NCBI GenBank assembly: GCA_026929865.2
Contig: CM049417.1
Location: forward strand, 15,722,501-15,786,500
DNA from: Hyperoplus lanceolatus
Lineage: Eukaryota; Chordata; Actinopteri; Uranoscopiformes; Ammodytidae
Length of the DNA: 64,000 nt
Direction: 5' to 3'
The translations under genes were made by a program, and so were the position numbers. Shown piece after piece: positions 14,274 to 30,228 of the stretch. Position 1 is the first letter of the stretch. Each line of letters begins with the position of its first letter. The notes under the pieces are model-generated. The model did no database searches and had not been told where the DNA came from. It saw only the letters and a list, made by a program, of their open reading frames with translations.

Positions 14274-15607
14274 GATAGTGACAAAATGGCCTCTGGCTGC
14301 CAGCTGCTCTGTGGTCACGCTGTCACGGTGACCAAAACGCTACCGTGACGACTGAAGTGTTTGGATCGGATCATGGAAGAGAAAGACAACAGGAAGTGAC
14401 AAGTGCCTCAGAAGTCAACATGCTATAATTAAACTAGTTAAAGGAATATTTCAACATTTTGGGAAATGGTCTTATTTGCTAATTTGCTAAGAGTTCATTA
14501 GAAAATCAATACCGCTCTCATGTCTGTGATCTTGGGCTTTTATTGCCAATGTTGATATTGTCATGAGGTGGCCAGGCAAACCAATGGAGACTCCAGAAAA
14601 TCACTGTCTCTGGCCAATGGCCGTCACTTGTCAAGTAATAGTAACTCCCCACACAACCACAACCTTATATTTTGGAAGTTTGTAGGGAGCAAGGCTGTCC
14701 CTTTTTCTATGGACTTTTGTAAAGTAAATGTCTTGTCACGTCAGTTGTATTGCCTGATTGCTGATTTAATTATTTATGCCAAGCTAGGCTTATTAGACCC
14801 CCAGCTCCAAAGCAAACACAGAGATGAAAAGAGGTGTACACATTTTCTCATCAAACTCTCTGAAAGAAAGAAAGTGGGTATATCTACGTTTGAAATATTC
14901 CATGAATTGTTTTAAAGGAAAGTTGGAACTATTTCTTTAAAATGTCGGGGTAGAGCATGACATTATCAGCAATCCAATGCACACTGTTTGTTTGTCTTTC
15001 TTTAGTTATGTTTTGCACAACTCCAGAATAATAAAAAAATTAATAATTGACCACCAAAAGTTACAGTACAAAGTGACAGCTTGTTTGTCAAATGTGACGG
15101 ATATGTTATGCAGAAGAAAGATCTCTTAGTGTTGCAGATTCATGAAGCCATTAGCCGTTATTAAACAGATTGATTTTCAAATCAAAAATCCTGCCAACAT
15201 AATGAATGGAGGTAATGTAACCAGATGAAAGATAGAAAGTCAATGCTGGCTTTGATTAAAAATAAATAAATGAAAAGTCGTCAGTGTGTTGATTAATGTT
15301 GAGTTTTTGGAATTATATAAGCTTCAATACAGATTTGGTTCCACAAATTTGTCACATCGTTGTAATCCAGACCAGAATAAATTAAACTAAACATACTGTA
15401 TTACAGTTTAAAGGTGCAAATGTATTAAACACTGCACATTCTACTCAAACAAGCACTTTCTCTCTCTCTCCCCCCCCCCATAACTCTGTCTTCAGGGCCC
15501 TGCTTCTATTTGCTCCATCGATCCCTGCATCTCAAACAGTCTGTTTTCGCAAATGAACAAGGTGTCACCAAAGACCGCAGCCGGGGAGACAAATTGAGCA
15601 GGGCACG
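14274..15607. other. Intronic sequence, nothing recognised
   Basis: The 115-codon open frame at 14568-14915 has no recognisable domain and no neighbouring exon signals that convinced me. Confidence 0.5.
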
Positions 15608-15664
15608 TGCACACACACAGACACAGAGACACACACACACAGACACAGAGACACAAACACACAC
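15608..15664. repeat. Imperfect (AC)n / ACACAG repeat
   Basis: (CA)n interrupted by GACACAGAG units. Confidence 0.9.
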
Positions 15665-16999
15665 AGCCTCCCTCCATCCCTATACTATTGTTTACCCCTA
15701 TCTTGCACACACTAGCAGCCTTACTGTGGTGTTGATGACCCATAACCTGCAACCAGCTAAGACGCACAGAAAACAGACTTCTCCAGGGGAAAAGCAAAAG
15801 TGTAAGGGAATATTTTACCAACCCAAAATGTAACAATTTAAATTAAATAAACCCCAAAACTAATAACTGGATAATAATGTAATAAAATGCGGAGCAAATA
15901 AAGTAATCACTTTTGGTCAATAATAATAATACTGTGTAACAAATAATTAAATGTTGGGTCAGTTATTATATGGCAAGCTAAATTTAATATGTTTTCACCT
16001 CATGGTTTAGTAATTGTATTACATTATAAAGGGTCAACTGCGTAAATGTAGAGTGTAGTATCATACACAAACTATATATACCATATACTGAATAAATATA
16101 TGAGGGGGGGGGGGAGTTTGGGCATGATATATTATATATTAATAATGGGCCATCGGATTAGAGGCAGTTCCCTGAATGTTGAATCCTAGGTTATTGTAAA
16201 CTACTGTGCAAGTATGGAACACATGACAGGTGCAGCAACAGCAATAAAACTGAAAGGTCAGCTTCTACTACTCATCCTTTCTTCGTTTTCTATTGTTTAT
16301 TTCATCACTTGCGTTCTCTCTCTCTCTCCCTCCCTCCCTCTCTCATTCTCTCTCTCGCTCAATCGAAAAGAGCTTTTTTATCAAATCACATAACTATTGC
16401 CTGGATAAAAGACCTTTCCTATCTCTCTTCCTGTTTTCCCATTTCCGATATGTCTCTCTCTCTCCGTCCTTCCATTTGACTCACTTGAGGTTTTTTTCCT
16501 CCAGTGCAAGTCACAGAGGAGGCGGCAGGATTCATTTAAAAGTCTTTTGAGGAGAGAGACGGAGGGGAGGAGGAGGGGTGTTGCCAAATCAATCCCACAA
16601 GTCAATTTGAGGCCCCAGATTCTTGGGCACAATAAATAAACAAGGAGAAAGTGGAGATGGGATAAGGGGAAGGAGGTGTTAGCGGTGGCAGGGCACAGCA
16701 TTAAGCAGCACAGAGTGCATCTGCAGTGTCATATTGTGTGGCCCAGTTTTTCTAATTAAAAGTCCTGCTTAAGTACAACAATCAAAGTCAGGGACATGTC
16801 AAAAAAAAACTCACCCTCATCAAAATAAAAGTGATTTTAATTATTTAAAATATAATTTACTATCTTGTAAATGTAAATTATTTTGGTGTACATATGTAAA
16901 TAGGTGTTTATAGCTGGTGAATTTATATGAGATCATTATAAGTAGTTGAAAAAGGGATTGTAATAATTAGGTTATGGCTTCCTCCTGTTTAGACTCAAG
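15665..16999. other. Intronic AT-rich sequence with a CT-rich tract
   Basis: A CT-rich run lies at 16315-16356 and a G run at 16106-16115. Nothing else was recognised. Confidence 0.5.
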
Positions 17000-17781
17000 C
17001 TGCATTCCAATAGAAGTTGCACTTCCCCTCGTTCATTTACCCTCAGCCCTTGGTATGACGTAACAGCAGACGTTGCACGGAGGGAACTTGGAGCGCGGAG
17101 GGAGACTGGGCGGGGGAGGAGCGGGGGATTTAAATGGAACCCACTTGCCCACTTGCCCTTGTAGTCGCAATGGACCGTCAGTTACATAGGTAGTTCTGAT
17201 TGCAAATAATACAGAATTATAACATTCTGCTAAGGTAGCCTATGTTGCAGAAAGCCATTTCCATAGCATAACAAACATTGAATTTCGACACGGTAACTCA
17301 GATTATCAAGATATTGTTACTTACACATGTAAATTGTTTGCTCTGACATTTTCTTATTTATGTTAGTTTCAACCAAAAACATTTGTTTTAAATAGTCCTC
17401 TAATTTGGCAGCCATCTGTGTTATAGCAGCAATGTGTAAACTGCAAGACATTCACTGGATTGTTCGTATGGAAATAGGATAGCCTAATTGAGGCGTTTTG
17501 GAATATATTTATATATATATATATTTGTCCTGCGGGTGGCCTACCGGAAAATAAAAGGAGAAGAAGAAGAAGACGAACTGCAATGCACTGTGGGTGATAT
17601 CCACCTCGGAGTGACCATGGATGTTCACTTGATCACTCAGCCCTCCGAGGGTCTATATCACCAAGTTCACTTCAGTTTCCAGACAATTGGAACGACACTT
17701 AAGATGGCGGCGGGGATTCCCCCGAGGGCAAGTGCCTAGGGCAAGTGAACGAGGGCATGTTGAATGGGTATTGGAACGCAG
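17000..17781. mobile_element. MITE-like element, GCGTTCC-related (782 bp)
   Basis: The left end is CTGCATTCCAATA and the right end in reverse is CTGCGTTCCAATA. The similarity continues inward as CCCTCGTTCA(T/C)TT(A/G)CCCT. The interior is unlike the shorter GCGTTCC elements. It carries an AAGATGGCGGC motif at 17701-17711 and a short AT run at 17508-17525. No target duplication is obvious. Confidence 0.68.
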
Positions 17782-18627
17782 GGACAGAGTTTCCTTCTCG
17801 TTGAATCCAACTTCATGAATTTTTAACTATTTTCACTCATGCTAAATTAAACTAAACTCAAGGCCATTTCACTGATGGCTATTCAGTTGTCCTTTTCAAA
17901 ACTGACAAGTGAACTGGTGGTCAGTGCGTCCACAAACACAGAATTCCTGGAGCTGAACTGAGTGACTCATGATTGAGTGATCGATTTTTTTTTGTTGGAC
18001 TTCCCCTGATTTATAGTGACTGAAGGCCATTGTTGTCAGCAGTTCAAACAATAAATTGAATGTACTGGGTAGTCCATATTCCCTGTCTATAACCAAGTAC
18101 AAACTGAGCTTGGCTTGGAATTTACAGCAGAAGTACCCTGTGTAGATTAACAACATGAATACTGTATTTACAGTTAGTATGCAATGATCTTTTAATAAAT
18201 TATCTCGTCTTGCCCTTTAGTGCTCTTTTGACTGTTTACCAAAGTTTTAGTATAACATTGCACTACAATTGTCTTTGTCAGCATTGTCTTTATTTGAAAT
18301 GGGATCGTCATTTCACCACTGTTTAATTGAATGATCCATATGTATTGCTTTCCCCTTCTCATGTTGTAATTTTGTTACAGTTTGTGTGCAATAAATTAGG
18401 ATTTTTTAAGAAAATGCTTAAGAATACTTTGTATCCACAATAAATATAGTTATGATTTTACCTTGATAAATAAATTGATTATTTTTCCTGATCCCATTAC
18501 ACCTCCAACAACTTAAAAATGACATCTCCATCTTGAACCCAGACGTATCAATGCGTCGGGATCAGGTACAATGACACTGGAAACTGTCAAAGTGGTGGGA
18601 AACAAGTTGATTTACATTGGCCACCAA
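17782..18627. other. Intronic AT-rich sequence, nothing recognised
   Basis: No gene or repeat family was recognised. Confidence 0.5.
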
Positions 18628-19351
<724 letters not shown>

Positions 19352-19835
19352 ACTGAGAAGCACAGTTCGGTTTGGTATGGTTCGGCAGGGCATGGTAAGC
19401 CTATATCTGGCTTGCATTTCCACTGCTGAAAGTGCAATTACTTATGGTGACAGCTGGGGTCTGTATAAAGTCTATGGGTTAGAGCTGTTGAATGGCGCTG
19501 GCCGCACTAGCTACGTAACTACAGTATAATCATAGCAGAGGGACACAGTGCAGCATGCTGATTCATTCAATAACAAGGAAAATGCCACACAATAAACAAA
19601 GAACTGCGCACCAAAAAATGTCTCTAAACACACGACTAAAAATTGCAGTTTATCTCTTGCACAGAAATTATTCTGACAACCAATCAACTCATCCCTTTTT
19701 GATGGCTTGGTACCCTAACGAAAGGTGACACATAGGTGTGGCTTATTTCAGTACTCTTTCCAACTTTTGACAATGGAAACACAAAAAGAAAGTATGCCGA
19801 CCTGCATCGAACCAAACCGAACCGCACCACTCAGT
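19352..19835. mobile_element. Non-autonomous inverted-repeat element (GTTTCCACTG type)
   Basis: A 484 bp element with imperfect inverted ends. The left end is ACTGAGAAGCACAGTTCGG and the right end in reverse is ACTGAGTGGTGCGGTTCGG, both followed by TTTGG. A second matching pair, CATTTCCACTGCTGAAAG (left) and GTTTCCATTGTCAAAAG (right, reversed), lies further in. It is non-coding. A related fragment lies at 50108-50216. Confidence 0.6.
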
Positions 19836-20919
19836 TTGAAATGAGGCTTTTACCCTCTCTCTTCATCTGGCTGAGAGAGCTCTCCCTTTCCATGTTCCCA
19901 TTTCTTTCCTTTTTTTCCCTCATTGAATACTGCATGCAGCTCTCACGCAGAGGGAGGTTTCAGTCATCCGCCTTTCAAGTCTTTGAATTTGTCTCTCCCC
20001 CTGCCCTCTGCCTAAAAAAAAGGATTGTTATGGAGTGGGGCTGGGGAAAGTTAGACAGTCAGAGAGTAAGAGCAGACTCATTCCAGTGCAGAGAAAGAAA
20101 CTGCAGAATCCCTTCAGACAGCGGGAGATGGTAATTACGGTGGATAAAAGTCGGGGTGGAATCAAGCAGCTCCTTATGGCTTTTCCCGATGCACACTCTG
20201 AGAGTCAATTCAATAGCTTTCATCTGTCTCTCTGTCGCTCTCTATACTTCCCTTTCCTCCTTATTTTCATTTCCTCGCCGTCTATCAAACCGCCTGTCTT
20301 CCTGTTTGATTCAGTTTTTTCTCTCTCTTACAGAATTCAGAAAAGACACCAAATCCAGTGACAATCGCAGCGGAAGCTCTATCCGTCATGACTTGCCCCC
20401 CATGCATTTATTCTCTCTGTGTTTTCTGCTGTGTGTCTTTTCATCTTCCTCTCAGCTCCTCTTTGGATCTCAGTGGGTTTCTTCTGTTATGTGACAGAAC
20501 TCTCCAAGGCACTGTGTTGTCCCGGTCTCAGTCACCACATCTGTAGTTTTCTAACCCGACAATAGGTTACTGTTTTGGTTGTTTTACACTAAGGGATTTG
20601 TGTATTTTATTTTTGTGTCTGCTTTTTTCAATGCATTTAAGGTGGGGTGGGGTTCAGTAGACAAAAAGCAGATGTCACTTATTTCCTAGCTAGCACCAAT
20701 CAGACTTAAGTAACATTGTCATCAGTTGTTTGCCTGTAATACCAGTAATGTCAATGTAAACCGTATTGATATAATGACAAAGGATGTTTTTCCAAATATT
20801 GCAGTATTTGATTTTATTATGAAAGTATAATGTTGTAGGGAATTATTCAACATTTGGGTTGACAGACCTCAAAGGAACTATTTATAAAGTATCTGGAGAA
20901 AGAGAAACATTTAAGCTAT
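19836..20919. other. Intronic sequence, nothing recognised
   Basis: CT-rich in parts (20220-20330). No exon was recognised. Confidence 0.5.
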
Positions 20920-20931
20920 ACCCAAAAATAT

Positions 20932-21122
20932 ATATATATATTTTTTTTAAGATATTTTTTTGGCATTTTCATGCTTTATTGACAGTGCAGAGAGACAGAG
21001 GTGAAATGGGGCATGGAGGGGAGTGACATGCAGAGATCGACCGCGGGCGGGAATTGAACCCGGGTCTGCTGCTGGGCCCGGCCCGGGGGGGACGCCCTAC
21101 CAACTGAGCTAAGGGCGCCCCA
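20932..21122 (-). mobile_element. tRNA-derived SINE, family B, with target duplication
   Basis: On the minus strand it has a TTAGCTCAGTTGGTAGGGCG head (A box), a GGGTTCAATTCCC B box, a GTCACTCCCCTCCATG body and an oligo-A/AT tail. A 12 bp target duplication, ACCCAAAAATAT, lies at 20920-20931 and 21123-21134, confirming retroposition. It matches 6596-6776. Confidence 0.92.
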
Positions 21123-21386
21123 ACCCAAAAATATTTTTTCAGAATTCTATTATACACTTTAACTTAAATTGTAAATAGGCCACAAACCCATTGAAAATAG
21201 AATATTTCAGGTGACTTTTTGGTATTTGCAAGCTGCATTCACAAGGGCTTGAACTGATTGAACGCCTATTAAAGATCTCTCTTAAAAAAATGGTCGGCCA
21301 AATTAAATCTCCGAAACACCAGTCCTTTAACAGCAGCTTCTTCCCTACCAGATATATGAATACATCTCAACTCCCTCAGTCACCAC

Positions 21387-22084
<698 letters not shown>

Positions 22085-22387
22085 GTAAAGTTAAGTTAGT
22101 TAAAAGGTATTTATATAGCACATTTCAGAGATATGAGCCACTGTTTGTGTACATTAACCAAAAGCCTGTCTGAATAAAAACGTTTTCAGCTGCTTCGTAA
22201 ATTGTTCCCACAGGGATTCAAGAGATTGCAAATTTAAACGGGCGGGCATTCCAAAAGATTGGGAACTTTAAAAGCCCAGTCACCTCTGGTTTTAAAACAG
22301 GTTTGTGTGTCTAGCCAATAATAATTGGTCGGCGGATCTGAGAGCCCGACTTGGCACATACAGTATGGGAGGAGAAGATCAGCATTA
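22085..22387 (-). mobile_element. Dispersed fish repeat with LINE-type 3' end (left part)
   Basis: TATTTATATAGCACATTTCA near 22110 is the reverse of a LINE tail of the same style as the LINE ending at 40503. The following sequence (AAAAGCCCAGTCACCTCTGG near 22271) reads like the degenerate body of a dispersed repeat. It is interrupted by the MITE at 22388-22614 and appears to continue after it. Family and exact limits are uncertain. Confidence 0.5.
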
Positions 22388-22614
22388 AGGCTGTTACATA
22401 CTCCGCGAGAAGAAAGAACAAAGTTCTCGTTGACAGAGCTGCGAGAAGAAAATTAGGTAATTTTGTGAAATCAGCTGGCGCTACTGAGTCAATTGTGGTG
22501 AGGAGTTCGGCAGTTGAGTTCTCGTGAAGTATGTAATGTCAGACCAGAAAGAACTTCTCGCAGCTCTGTCACCGAGAACGTTGTTCTTTCTTCTCGCGGA
22601 GTATGTAACAGCCT
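22388..22614. mobile_element. MITE with 61 bp inverted arms, TTA target duplication
   Basis: A 227 bp non-coding element. The left arm begins AGGCTGTTACATACTCCGCG; the right arm, reversed, matches it over 61 bp with two mismatches. TTA lies directly outside both ends (22385-22387 and 22615-22617). A 3 bp TTA/TAA duplication is typical of the PIF/Harbinger superfamily, so that assignment is an inference from the duplication alone. The transcript would fold into a long hairpin. Confidence 0.88.
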
Positions 22615-22617
22615 TTA

Positions 22618-23215
22618 TTCAGGAGTGTTTGGCAATGGAGAGCTTTAAAAGTTAGTACTAGTATATTAAAATGGATTCAGAATTTGTTAGGGATCCGGTA
22701 AAGAGCAGATATAAATGGAGTGATATGGGACCTCCTGTTACTACTGTGAGGCCAGGTAGACAGGGAAGAGAGTTGACAAGAGGAAGTCAGAGAGGGGGTC
22801 AGTCCAACTGTGCGATCATGGCCTCTACTGTTCCCTTAAGGTCATTGGTTTGGTGCCATTACATTGGGTCACAGTGGTAAAGGAGAGGTCAGGGTCAAAA
22901 GAGGGCTGAAAGAATGATTGACACAGAAGGGTAGGGGAGGGAGTTTGGGATCAAGTTGACGCCAATTACATACATGTCAACGCATTTCTGTACAAAATGT
23001 CAAAAGGCACAACCTCCCTGAGAGCAGGGGTGCATTCAGGCACTACCGATCTCACACTGCTCTCCATTGGAAATAGTGGCACTACTGTTTTGCCCAATGT
23101 CAAATTTGCACTTTTAGTGTGTAAGCCCCGTCAGAAATGGGACAGAACTTGCTAACATCGTATTACCTGGACAGAGCCATTTATGTGGACAGGATGGCGT
23201 GAGGCTTAAAGAGCA
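22618..23215. other. Possible continuation of the interrupted dispersed repeat, then intronic sequence
   Basis: CAGGAGTGTTTGGCAATGGA after the MITE continues the texture of the sequence before it. The extent of the host repeat cannot be fixed by eye. Confidence 0.4.
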
Positions 23216-23753
23216 CCTATTATGCTTTTTCAACTTTTATGACCTATAAACGTTGTTATAATGATTTATAGTCATGTGTAAACATACTTAAGTGTCAAAT
23301 AATGACTTACATGAATTAAGACGTATTCCCTGCTGACCGTCTGGGGTGGCTGTGCAGAGCTCTAAACACTAGGAACGCCGGTCGTGATTCACTCATTCAT
23401 TCAAATTTCCGGGATTTATCTACACAGATCATTCCGGATTTTCCATGTATGGTTATGCTGCAACGTGCTCAGGCACGCTCCTGCCATGCCCCCACCTGCC
23501 TGCTCAAATCTGCCCCTGCGCTGCTGAAAGTGTTCCAGAAGGAAGGCAACCAATCACAACGGAGTGGGGTTTGCAGGAGGGGGGCGAGGGGGCGGAGAAG
23601 CACAAAGCTGAGTGTTGACAGAGAATGCTGAACGTTCCCAGATGAGAGGAATAGTTTCCCGAAATTCTACACAGTTTTTTCTGCTGTGAGTCGTGTCTAT
23701 AGGAGTCATTAATAAAAAATTAAGACCAGAAAAGTAGTATAGGAGATCTTTAA
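23216..23753 (+). mobile_element. TTAA-flanked 0.5 kb non-autonomous element (copy 2)
   Basis: The left end is TTAAAGAGCACCTATTATGC and the right end in reverse is TTAAAGATCTCCTATACTAC, with TTAA on both borders. It matches 9381-9912 and 62984-63537 in the opposite orientation. Shared interior blocks include CTGCTGACCGTCTGGGGTGG and ACCAATCACAACGGAGTGGG. The apparent 60-codon frame at 23449-23631 is not maintained in the other copies. Confidence 0.87.
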
Positions 23754-24505
23754 ATATGTCAGGTTACAAAGTTGAATGATTTGGATAGTTGTTGTTTACT
23801 AACCATTTAGATTGGAATACACACTTAAAGAGCACCGATTAGGAGCGCTTCAAATTACTGTGACTGTGCCCACTGTGACTTTTTAACCCCCTAAAAAAAC
23901 ACATTTGGAAGTAAGTAGTATGTCATCAGAAGGCAAATAACCATTAGGGGTCAGTGCATGCTTTGTTGTTCTTTTTTATTAAGTGGTTTAGATCATTTAG
24001 ATACAATTTTATCTTGTTAAATATTTGTCTCATCATCTGACAACTTGAGATTTGGCGCTTTTGTTGCATGGAGTCATAACTAAGAGAAAGGCTGGCTGAA
24101 GTGGTAATCATTTAAGACTAATCGTACAAAACAAAATCATGAGGCAGAAGTGTGAGGTGATTACCATGGGTGCAAGGCTGGATTGAGATGCAGGAAAATG
24201 GGCCAATGATCTGGGGCCTCCAAAAGGCCCTGAGTTCACAGTGTGGCAATATAGGTTCATGGTAATGTGAATAATCGTAACTTTATATGGGTAATGCCAT
24301 AAAAGCACCACTAAAGCACAACTTACTTGCCATAAGGGCCGGTTTTATAACCTTATCTTTAGACCCTGTGTGGGAGAAGGACCATGCAGAGGCGAAAAAA
24401 ATCTTGCTTTAGTACATTTAATCTGATATATTTTGCTGGCAAGGCACATATTTCTTCAACCGATTTGTGTTCATTTAAATTTGCAGTGGGACAAGAATAC
24501 ATTGA
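23754..24505. other. Intronic sequence with a solitary element-end fragment
   Basis: TTAAAGAGCACCGATTAGGA at 23825-23844 resembles the left end of the adjacent 0.5 kb element family, but no right end is seen. GGGCCTCCAAAAGGCCC near 24213 is a short palindrome. Confidence 0.4.

Positions 24506-24550
<45 letters not shown>
24506..24550. repeat. (GA)n microsatellite
   Basis: About 21 perfect units. Confidence 0.96.
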
Positions 24551-27691
<3,141 letters not shown>

Positions 27692-27974
27692 GGGGCGACT
27701 GTGGCTCAGTTGGTAGAGCGGGTCGGCTGATGATCTAAGGGTTGGAGGTTCGATCCCCGCCCTGCCACCTGTGTCATAGTTGTTGTGTCCTTGGGCAAGA
27801 CACTTCACCCACCTTGCCTCATGTGAATGTCGATAGTTAGCCTGCTATCGGTGTATGAATGTGTGTGTGAATGGTAACGTGGGAAAGGAAAACAGGTCTC
27901 CCTAGTAAAAGAGTCTTCGGTCTCAATGGGATTTACCTGTATAAATAAAGGTTTAAAAAAAATAAAATAAAAAA
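27692..27974 (+). mobile_element. tRNA-derived SINE, family A, beside the exon 2 donor
   Basis: The head GGGGCGACTGTGGCTCAGTT carries the A box, and GGAGGTTCGATCCCCGCC carries the B box. The central CTTGGGCAAGACACTTCACC block and the AAAATAAAATAAAA tail follow. It is sense on the plus strand and so antisense to the FHF gene. Its tail ends 12 nt from the first base of intron 2. No clear target duplication was found by eye. Confidence 0.9.
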
Positions 27975-27986
27975 GTGTGCACTTAC

Positions 27987-28097
27987 AGAAGGAGCTGCTT
28001 TCGTCCTTTGTGCCTTCCATGGTGCCATCCGGAAGCATCTGGAGGTAGAAGCCGTGTCTGCAGTAGAGCCGCGTGACGATGCCCTTCAGCTGGGGCT
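27987..28097 (-). CDS. fgf11: FHF-subfamily FGF (FGF11-like), coding exon 2
   Basis: This is one internal exon of a fibroblast growth factor homologous factor. FHFs are intracellular beta-trefoil proteins without a signal peptide; they bind the C-terminal tails of voltage-gated sodium channels and modulate excitability. Seen: the minus strand has acceptor TGCTCTGCAG ending at 28098, an open reading of exactly 111 nt, and donor GTAAGT from 27986. The reading begins in codon phase 1 (the G or A of the first codon comes from exon 1). It contains [11 protein letters not shown], then [11 protein letters not shown], then GTKDESSSF, which is the first part of the FHF trefoil core. 111 nt is the FHF exon 2 length as I recall it. 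GFYLQ and the SSF end resemble FGF11; LYCR also occurs in FGF14. The paralog name is therefore an inference, while membership of the FHF subfamily is secure. A SINE lies just downstream of the donor. Confidence 0.93.
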
Positions 28098-30159
28098 CTG
28101 CAGAGCAAAAAGCACAGGGTTAGAAACACGATAGATTTCCAAGGAACAAACGCTCACCCATGAGCATGCACATTGACTTAACAAGAGGCAGCACTTGATA
28201 TTTGCACTGTGAAGTGGTCAAACAGTGAAGCGTGTGTGTGTGACGGTGGCCTTCAGCAGGATTGATGGGGCTGCTGCGTCTGGACAGGTTCAAGTGAGGC
28301 AGGCAAGATATTTACTCTGTGTGCATGAGTGTGTGTGTGTGTTTACATCGGGCGCGTGGTGGCTGTGATTGCTAGTAGCATCCTGCCTCCACTACATACA
28401 CTAGAAACATGCCAGCCACCTTGTCAGAAATGAGGCCAATGGCAGTCTCAACTTTCACATTTCAGTTCATTGGCTGGATGTTAGCGCTATATGCTATTAA
28501 TGCTTCGTGTATAGATAGTATAATCTAGCGCTACATTCGTGAAGTTAGCCTCTCTGACAACTGATAAGTCTCAACCTTTTTTTAAGTTAATAATTCTGTA
28601 AATATTTCTGTCAGTTTGACATTGTCACTGGGGCAAATCCGAAAAACACCAACCATAGTGTCTTCCACAAATAACTACTCAATGAATTGCTTTTCAAATT
28701 GAAACACCCTTGCTTGCAACCAGGAGCAGAAAGTTCAGTCTATTGCATGTAAGAAAACAAGTACACCATGGCTATCATACTGAAAGTTTAATGGAACTCC
28801 CATCGTCTGTTTGCCCTGCTCTCAGAGACAAACTTCTGTGGTTTACTCGGGACACTCGGAGACGTCATGACTGTTTGTATCAGGTATTTCAATGGAGAGA
28901 TATGTTGGTGTGTCTTCCCCTCTTAACCTCTGCGCCTGTGTTCAGTTGAGTTTCTTTCCTCCGCACAAGCATGGCTTAAGGGCTGTTTCACTCCAAAGTT
29001 CTGAGGGAGGCTAAATAGTGGATCAGAAGGAATGTCAGAATGCTGAAGTGTTTCCACAATCAACTTTTAATGAGACGCATCAAATATGCAGGGGCAGCTG
29101 GCAATTGGCCTTGGGTTGACGGCAGGATGTGTGAGAGTGAGAAAAAAAGAGGGAGAGGGACTTGCACCGCAAAACATACCCATCCACACATTTACACTCA
29201 TAAATGTCATTATGCAACGTAAAACTGATGAATAGCCCCTGAAGTACACGGAAAAACCAAACACCAAAGTCAAACAAAACCACGTTGTGCCTTAAAAGGG
29301 TACTCCAGCCATTTGGTATTGCGTATCCATCAAGTAAGAGGGCTCCAGAGAGACAGATTAAAGATGCTCCCGTTTGCAATGCGGGCCTTTCTATTAAACG
29401 TTTGTAGGCAAGCCAAGAGAGCTCCCGAAGATGACATTAAACTGCTGTTTTCACATGCTGAGCACCACTTTTACATAAAAGAGTAAATTGACCTTGATGT
29501 GCAAAAACACTGCAGGCGTGCCCCTATAAATTAAAGCCTTAAGTGATGTATTGTATTAGATCAATGCAATATGAAACAGTTCGAGTTAGTATTGAGTTAC
29601 TATTCTACTTTAAGTTGTTGCAAAGCTAACATCTTTCAGCAACCATCAGGGAGCTGTTGCATTGAAGCTCATTAGGCTTTGAGTTAAGCCTTGATGTTTT
29701 TAGTCAAAGAAAATGCCTGTGTGTAATCCTTCCCTTTCATGCTGACAGGGTGACACAACATGTTTGGAAGCTTTTCATCGGGAGGCTCTCTGGCCTCTGC
29801 AGCGAGAGATTGAGTCGCTGTAACTACTGGAAGATAAAAGCCCATCCATCCATACAGTATAGCTGGCTGACTAGACGCAGAAGGTCAAACGTGGAGTGTG
29901 GTAATCTTTAATATCCTGAGTGTTAATCCCAAATTAACCCTGAGACCACACACCAGGCCATGTGCTGCTTAACACATCAGCTATGGTTGCAGAGCCGAGC
30001 CAAGCCGAGCCAGACCAAACCAAAAAAAAACACTGAAGAGGCTGATGGTGACCTTTAGCGTGACTCTAGTTGGTACAGACGCTTTGATCCAAAGAGCTCC
30101 CAAGATCGGACACAAAGACGTGCAAGACTGCTGCTGCATGTACCCTTCACACTGATTTA

Positions 30160-30160
<1 letters not shown>
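28098..30160. other. Intron 1 sequence upstream of exon 2
   Basis: Immediately upstream of exon 2 (gene orientation) are CTGCAG and a short T-rich tract. Otherwise I recognise no gene or repeat family here. Confidence 0.5.

Positions 30161-30226
<66 letters not shown>
30161..30226. repeat. Compound (CT)n-(CA)n microsatellite
   Basis: (CT)n at 30161-30175 passes directly into (CA)n to 30226. Confidence 0.96.

Positions 30227-30228
<2 letters not shown>

Noticed and set aside
27692-27765. tRNA-like sequences with A and B boxes (also 1478-1550, 21045-21122 and 6700-6776)
   Set aside because: Each continues into a shared body and an A-rich tail, so they are SINE heads. They do not fold as intact tRNA genes.
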